Position numbers and translations under genes: made by a program | Shown: positions 6,630 through 9,501 of the stretch, in pieces | Layout of the letters: every line of letters starts with the position of its first letter | Position numbering within the stretch: position 1 is the first letter of the stretch | From: Alkanindiges sp. | GTDB lineage: Bacteria; Pseudomonadota; Gammaproteobacteria; Pseudomonadales; Moraxellaceae | Length of the DNA: 9,501 nt | Assembly: GCA_030152125.1 (NCBI GenBank) | Contig: JASLIR010000269.1 | Location: 1 to 9,501 of the forward strand | Direction of reading: 5' to 3' | Notes under the pieces: generated by a model | The model's input: only the letters and a program-made list of their open reading frames with translations | Told to the model about the DNA's origin: nothing | Databases searched by the model: none

Positions 6630-7385
6630 ATGGCCATCAATGAGCGCGTTCTGTATCAGTTTCCCTTGTCGCTGTACTGCGAGAAAACCCGCTGGAATCT
6701 GCATGCCAAGGGCTTGAGTTATGCGTGTTGTGACCTGCTGCCGGGTTTGCACGCTGGCACTGCGTGGCGTCTGGCAGGCCAACGTAGCTTGCCTATATTG
6801 GTGGATGGTGGACAGGCGATTGGAGACTCCACCACAATTGCGCTTTACCTTGAACATACCTATCCTGCGCGGCCACTGTTGCCTGTAGACCCTGTTGCCA
6901 GAAAACGGGTACTGCAACTGGAGGGCTGGTTTGATGAGCTGGGTGAGCATGTGCGCCGCTATTGCTGGAGCCTGGCGATTGAACGTGAAGAGGTTAGTGA
7001 TATTTTCTTTGACTTTACCGGGTATACCCGCTGGCAAAAAATGCTGGCAGACAGTAGCAAGCCTTTACTGCGGCAAATGATTCGGCATACTTTTAAGGTG
7101 TACCAGCCACGCGTGGCAGACTCCTGGCAACGAATTCAGGATGCATTGCCGCAACTGGAGCTTTGGCTGGGTGGTAGTGCCAGCAATTATCTGGTGGGGG
7201 ACAGTTTTACTTTGGCAGACCTGACCGCCGCAAGCATGCTGGCACCGTTATTTGGCCCGGACAATAGCCCCTGGTCCGATGCCAGACTGCCGCCTATTAG
7301 CCAGCAGCTGCGTGCTGAGGCGTGTGCCACAGTGGCAGGGCAGTGGGTGTTAAGGCTGTATGGGGAGTATCGGGGAGGCACTTAA
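6630..7385 (+). CDS. Glutathione S-transferase family protein
   Basis: A 251-residue two-domain GST-like protein. The N-terminal thioredoxin-like domain has FPLSLYCEKTRW (11-22), with Ser14 and Cys17 as candidate catalytic residues. SLPILVD (53-59) contains the expected cis-Pro55, and GDSTTIALYLE (65-75) contains the D-S pair that binds the gamma-glutamyl part of glutathione. The helical C-terminal domain ends with VGDSFTLADLTAASML (189-204), including the N-capping box with Asp197. GSTs join glutathione to electrophiles or reduce and isomerise them. The gene begins 17 bases after the oxygenase stop with CAGGGG at good spacing, so the two are one operon. Inferred: it detoxifies reactive carbonyl or epoxide products of the oxygenase or of a shared substrate. 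The class is uncertain; the SxxC site recalls Cys- or Ser-type bacterial GSTs. Confidence 0.85.
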   Translation: MAINERVLYQFPLSLYCEKTRWNLHAKGLSYACCDLLPGLHAGTAWRLAGQRSLPILVDGGQAIGDSTTIALYLEHTYPARPLLPVDPVARKRVLQLEGWFDELGEHVRRYCWSLAIEREEVSDIFFDFTGYTRWQKMLADSSKPLLRQMIRHTFKVYQPRVADSWQRIQDALPQLELWLGGSASNYLVGDSFTLADLTAASMLAPLFGPDNSPWSDARLPPISQQLRAEACATVAGQWVLRLYGEYRGGT

Positions 7386-7476
7386 TATGTGGGCATGGGC
7401 TTGGAGGTGCGGCGTCAGAATTATCTGCACATTCAGGGAAATGGCTGGCCCGTAATGAGATTTAAAGCATTTATGC

Positions 7477-7544
7477 CTGATCTCCCTCAATATAAAAACC
7501 GCCACTCGATCTTGAGGGGCGGTTTTTATATTGAGGGAGATCAG
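7477..7544. terminator. Bidirectional terminator with a perfect 27-bp stem
   Basis: The arms at 7477-7503 and 7518-7544 are perfect reverse complements; a 14-base loop contains a further CTC/GAG pairing. Within the stem, AAAAACCGCC faces GGCGGTTTTT, the standard bidirectional rho-independent core. It lies between the rightward GST gene and the leftward gene ending at 7579, so it ends both transcripts. The stem continues some 17 bp beyond the T-run, far longer than a usual terminator. Confidence 0.9.
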
Positions 7545-7578
7545 CAGTATTTATTTGCTTAAGGCTTTAGCAGTCTTT

Positions 7579-8427
7579 TTAAACTGCTACTTTAGGCGTT
7601 GCAGCTTTTAATACAAAGGTTCGCTTTGGCTTGAGCACATAAATATTCTTGTTCTGGTCCAGCAGCCAGAGCCACTCCTGATCCTGTTTTAAGGCATAGC
7701 CGCGTATTTTCTCGTCATTCATGGTGGTAACAACCAGATAGTCACCTGTTGGTACCTGACTTACATCCACTGCAGCAAATGCATTAGTTAGCAAAGTGGC
7801 ACTTTCTAGAAATACATCTTTCAGGGCCTGCTCATCCACATCATTCCAGGTGACAACATTTTGCTGGGCGGCAGAACTCTGGCTCAGGTTGTGGAAGATA
7901 TATACGTGCGCTTTGGTAGATTCACTTTTAGTATCCGGTTTGGATGCTTTCAGGTGATATTTAAACACCATGCGTATAGTGTTGAGCGAGGAGCTTAAAT
8001 AATATGCTGGTTTGATATCCAGCAGGTAGTTACGGCCATCCGCCCATTTTGCTTGTTTAGGCAGTTCGGTGCTCACCTGAGTCTTAAGTAACTGGTTGGG
8101 ATTAAGGCTATCTGCCAGTTTAAGCAGGTTGGGAATCTTTTTTTCCTGCTCGGCACGTTCGGATGCCGAACCTGTCTTGTCTATGATCATATGACCAATT
8201 AACACACCGGCCAAGCTTATCAATGGGTCTACGCCTTGAACAGCGGAGTAACCAGGTACAGAGGCCGCTGTGGTGGTATCAATTGAAAAGGCAGTATTTT
8301 CACTGCCTATGGATATTTTAATTGGGGATGCTACGGTGGCAGGTGTTACTTCATCTGCATAAGCAGATGAAGTAAATACCAGCATGCCCAATGCCAGCAG
8401 CAGGCAGTGCTTTAAGTGCTTCATCAT
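7579..8427 (-). CDS. Secreted protein of unknown function
   Basis: A 282-residue protein I do not recognise. It has a Sec signal peptide (hydrophobic core CLLLALGMLVFTSSAYA, likely cut after Ala24) and a mature part of mixed strands and helices. Residues 69-82 (LISLAGVLIGHMII) are hydrophobic and could be a buried helix or weak membrane contact. A charged stretch follows (about 86-98). The C-terminal part is strand-rich (YLVVTTMND, GYALKQDQEWLWLLDQNKNIYVLKP). No catalytic motif is visible. It starts six bases after the stop of the lipoprotein gene, so both are translated from one mRNA and probably work together in the periplasm or at the outer membrane. ATGs at 8427 and 8424 are adjacent; the second is better spaced from AGG. 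It ends 35 bases before the bidirectional terminator. Confidence 0.75.
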   Translation of the reverse strand: MMKHLKHCLLLALGMLVFTSSAYADEVTPATVASPIKISIGSENTAFSIDTTTAASVPGYSAVQGVDPLISLAGVLIGHMIIDKTGSASERAEQEKKIPNLLKLADSLNPNQLLKTQVSTELPKQAKWADGRNYLLDIKPAYYLSSSLNTIRMVFKYHLKASKPDTKSESTKAHVYIFHNLSQSSAAQQNVVTWNDVDEQALKDVFLESATLLTNAFAAVDVSQVPTGDYLVVTTMNDEKIRGYALKQDQEWLWLLDQNKNIYVLKPKRTFVLKAATPKVAV

Positions 8428-8433
8428 GCCTGC

Positions 8434-9249
8434 TTAGTTGGTAGCCGCAGGCGCTATTGTAGCCGCTGGTGCAGTAGTGGCAGGTGTAACCGCATTGGCG
8501 CTGGCTGCAACAGCAGGCGTAGCAGGGGCAGCAACAGGAGCTGCAGTTGCTTTAATACTAAAGAACTGGTTCCTGTATTCCTTCTTGGATGCTTCAATTG
8601 CCTGGTCTACAGCTTGTGCTACGTTTGGATAGGATGGCGGCTGATCCCATTCACCGCTAATAGGTTTGACGATATTTACCGGTTTCCACCATTTGATTTC
8701 ATTGGTCTTTACATCTACTAGGCGGGCAACACCATTGTAAATACCTTGCGGTGCGGAGGTTGGAACAACAGAGTAGTAGGAGCGAATGGTGCCAACTTGA
8801 TTACTGGTGACCATAAATACAAAGTCTTTATCCTTAAACTCCGGAACAGCGGCCAGGTTTTCACGGAAAATGGCAGGATTCTTTTTCTGTTCAGGCGTTT
8901 TTTCTAAAACAGGTAAAGTTTTTGCATCAACGGTAATGACAGTGGCATCAAAGCCGCGCTGGTCAAACTCTTTTTCAATATCTTCTGCCAGTGCGCTGTA
9001 TGGTTCAAATTGCAAGGTGCTAACAAAGCTATCAAATTTATTAGAAACAGCCGCATTAATCGCAAGATCCAGTAATCCCTGGCTGCCAACTTTTGAGTTA
9101 CCTGGTTTTGGCAGTTCAAACACCACCACAGCTACTTTTTTGTTATTGGCTTGTTGCCAGAATTCTGGCTGTAAATCCATTGGTTTTAAGGTGGCACAAC
9201 CACTTAAAGTGGCTGACATTACAGCAGCAGTAATTAAAGACAAACGCAT
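8434..9249 (-). CDS. Lipoprotein of unknown function with Ala/Thr/Pro-rich tail
   Basis: A 271-residue protein. MRLSLITAAVMSATLSGC ends in a clear lipobox (LSGC, Cys18). Residue +2 is Ala, not Asp, so outer-membrane sorting is expected. The folded part (about 30-230) begins KKVAVVVFELP and includes a region where IEKEFDQRGFDATVITVDAK (about 94-113) suggests an alternating helix-strand fold. The last 38 residues are almost only Ala, Pro, Thr and Val, a flexible low-complexity tail that could cross or touch the cell wall. I do not recognise the family; it slightly recalls small envelope lipoproteins with a strand-helix fold, without firm support. GAGGA lies well placed before the ATG. It is first in an operon with the secreted protein to its left. 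Confidence 0.8.
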   Translation of the reverse strand: MRLSLITAAVMSATLSGCATLKPMDLQPEFWQQANNKKVAVVVFELPKPGNSKVGSQGLLDLAINAAVSNKFDSFVSTLQFEPYSALAEDIEKEFDQRGFDATVITVDAKTLPVLEKTPEQKKNPAIFRENLAAVPEFKDKDFVFMVTSNQVGTIRSYYSVVPTSAPQGIYNGVARLVDVKTNEIKWWKPVNIVKPISGEWDQPPSYPNVAQAVDQAIEASKKEYRNQFFSIKATAAPVAAPATPAVAASANAVTPATTAPAATIAPAATN

Positions 9250-9501
9250 TCAAATTTCCTCAGAGAGTGGTTAATTAATGGTTGAGTATTGATTTGGTTA
9301 CTTTATGTTAACTATAAACTATTAAATTTTGTTTGCAATTACTTGCTATGCACAAAAAATAAATTTTATTCAACTAATTAAGATGATAATAAGAATTGTT
9401 TACTTATCTTGAACTGTTATCATTAAAACATAATATGCACATAGTTTTTCGGGTGGTGTTGTTTCTGCTAAGAATTCTATTGAGCTAAAAGAATGATTGT
9501 T
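9250..9501. other. AT-rich intergenic region at the right edge
   Basis: About 250 bases hold the promoter of the lipoprotein operon and otherwise no gene I can support. A GATAAT-containing stretch at 9385-9403 weakly resembles a Fur box. The gene to the right lies outside the window. Confidence 0.5.
9311..9338 (-). promoter_or_regulatory. Predicted promoter of the lipoprotein operon
   Basis: On the minus strand TTGCAA (9338-9333) and TATAGT (9316-9311) are separated by 16 bp, giving a leader of about 55 bases to the ATG at 9249. Both boxes are near consensus, but the region is AT-rich, so alternatives exist. Confidence 0.5.

Noticed and set aside
5953..6640. Long minus-strand frames of 220 and 148 codons opposite the oxygenase and GST genes
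   Set aside because: They are antisense to genes with clear family motifs; their amino-acid make-up (rich in Gln, His, Ala, Pro) is typical of shadow frames.
9385..9403. Possible Fur box
   Set aside because: GATAAT matches one consensus unit, but the rest fits only partly, about 13 of 19 bases in AT-rich DNA, and it lies well upstream of the predicted promoter; too weak to call.
1..9501. CRISPR arrays, tRNA, rRNA and insertion-sequence transposases
   Set aside because: I saw no regularly spaced direct repeats, no clover-leaf candidates and no transposase motifs in the window.

Overview
The window joins two unlike pieces of DNA. Bases 1 to about 2,700 are clearly AT-rich. The rest, apart from short AT-rich promoter regions, has a balanced composition and carries ordinary chromosomal-looking Gram-negative genes (Sec signal peptides, a lipobox, a PadR regulator, a periplasmic solute-binding-like protein). 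I read the host as a mesophilic proteobacterium, probably a gammaproteobacterium; a Moraxellaceae-like organism is possible, but I cannot fix the genus from sequence alone.

Left part (1-2288, minus strand): one long reading frame that leaves the window at base 1 without a stop codon. It encodes at least 762 residues: an N-terminal PD-(D/E)xK-like nuclease domain with a D...QxK signature, a P-loop NTPase of STAND/NACHT type, and a winged-helix-like segment. This build is typical of anti-phage NTPases, so the AT-rich part is probably the edge of a defence or genomic island. Bases 2289-2749 hold its promoter, a leader hairpin and a second perfect inverted repeat near the composition change.

Middle part (2750-7385): a PadR-family regulator gene stands between two target operons. 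On its right, divergent, is an operon of an MpaB/latex-clearing-protein-like haem oxygenase and a glutathione S-transferase-like protein. On its left, same strand, is an operon of a secreted solute-binding-like protein and a secreted NTF2/SnoaL-like protein. Both operons begin with almost the same 40-bp module (37 of 40 bases identical): an 18-bp palindrome, TATTCAACATGTTGAATA, overlapping a -35 box, and ending at the same -10 box 17 bp further on. This strongly suggests one PadR-controlled regulon of cytoplasmic oxygenase and GST plus periplasmic partners. The gap between the regulator and the left operon holds four consecutive hairpins, all with three-base loops.

Right part (7386-9501): a perfect 27-bp inverted repeat forms a bidirectional terminator between the GST gene and a convergent two-gene operon. 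That operon encodes a lipoprotein with an Ala/Thr/Pro-rich tail and a secreted protein, neither of which I recognise. The last 250 bases are AT-rich upstream DNA with the operon's likely promoter.
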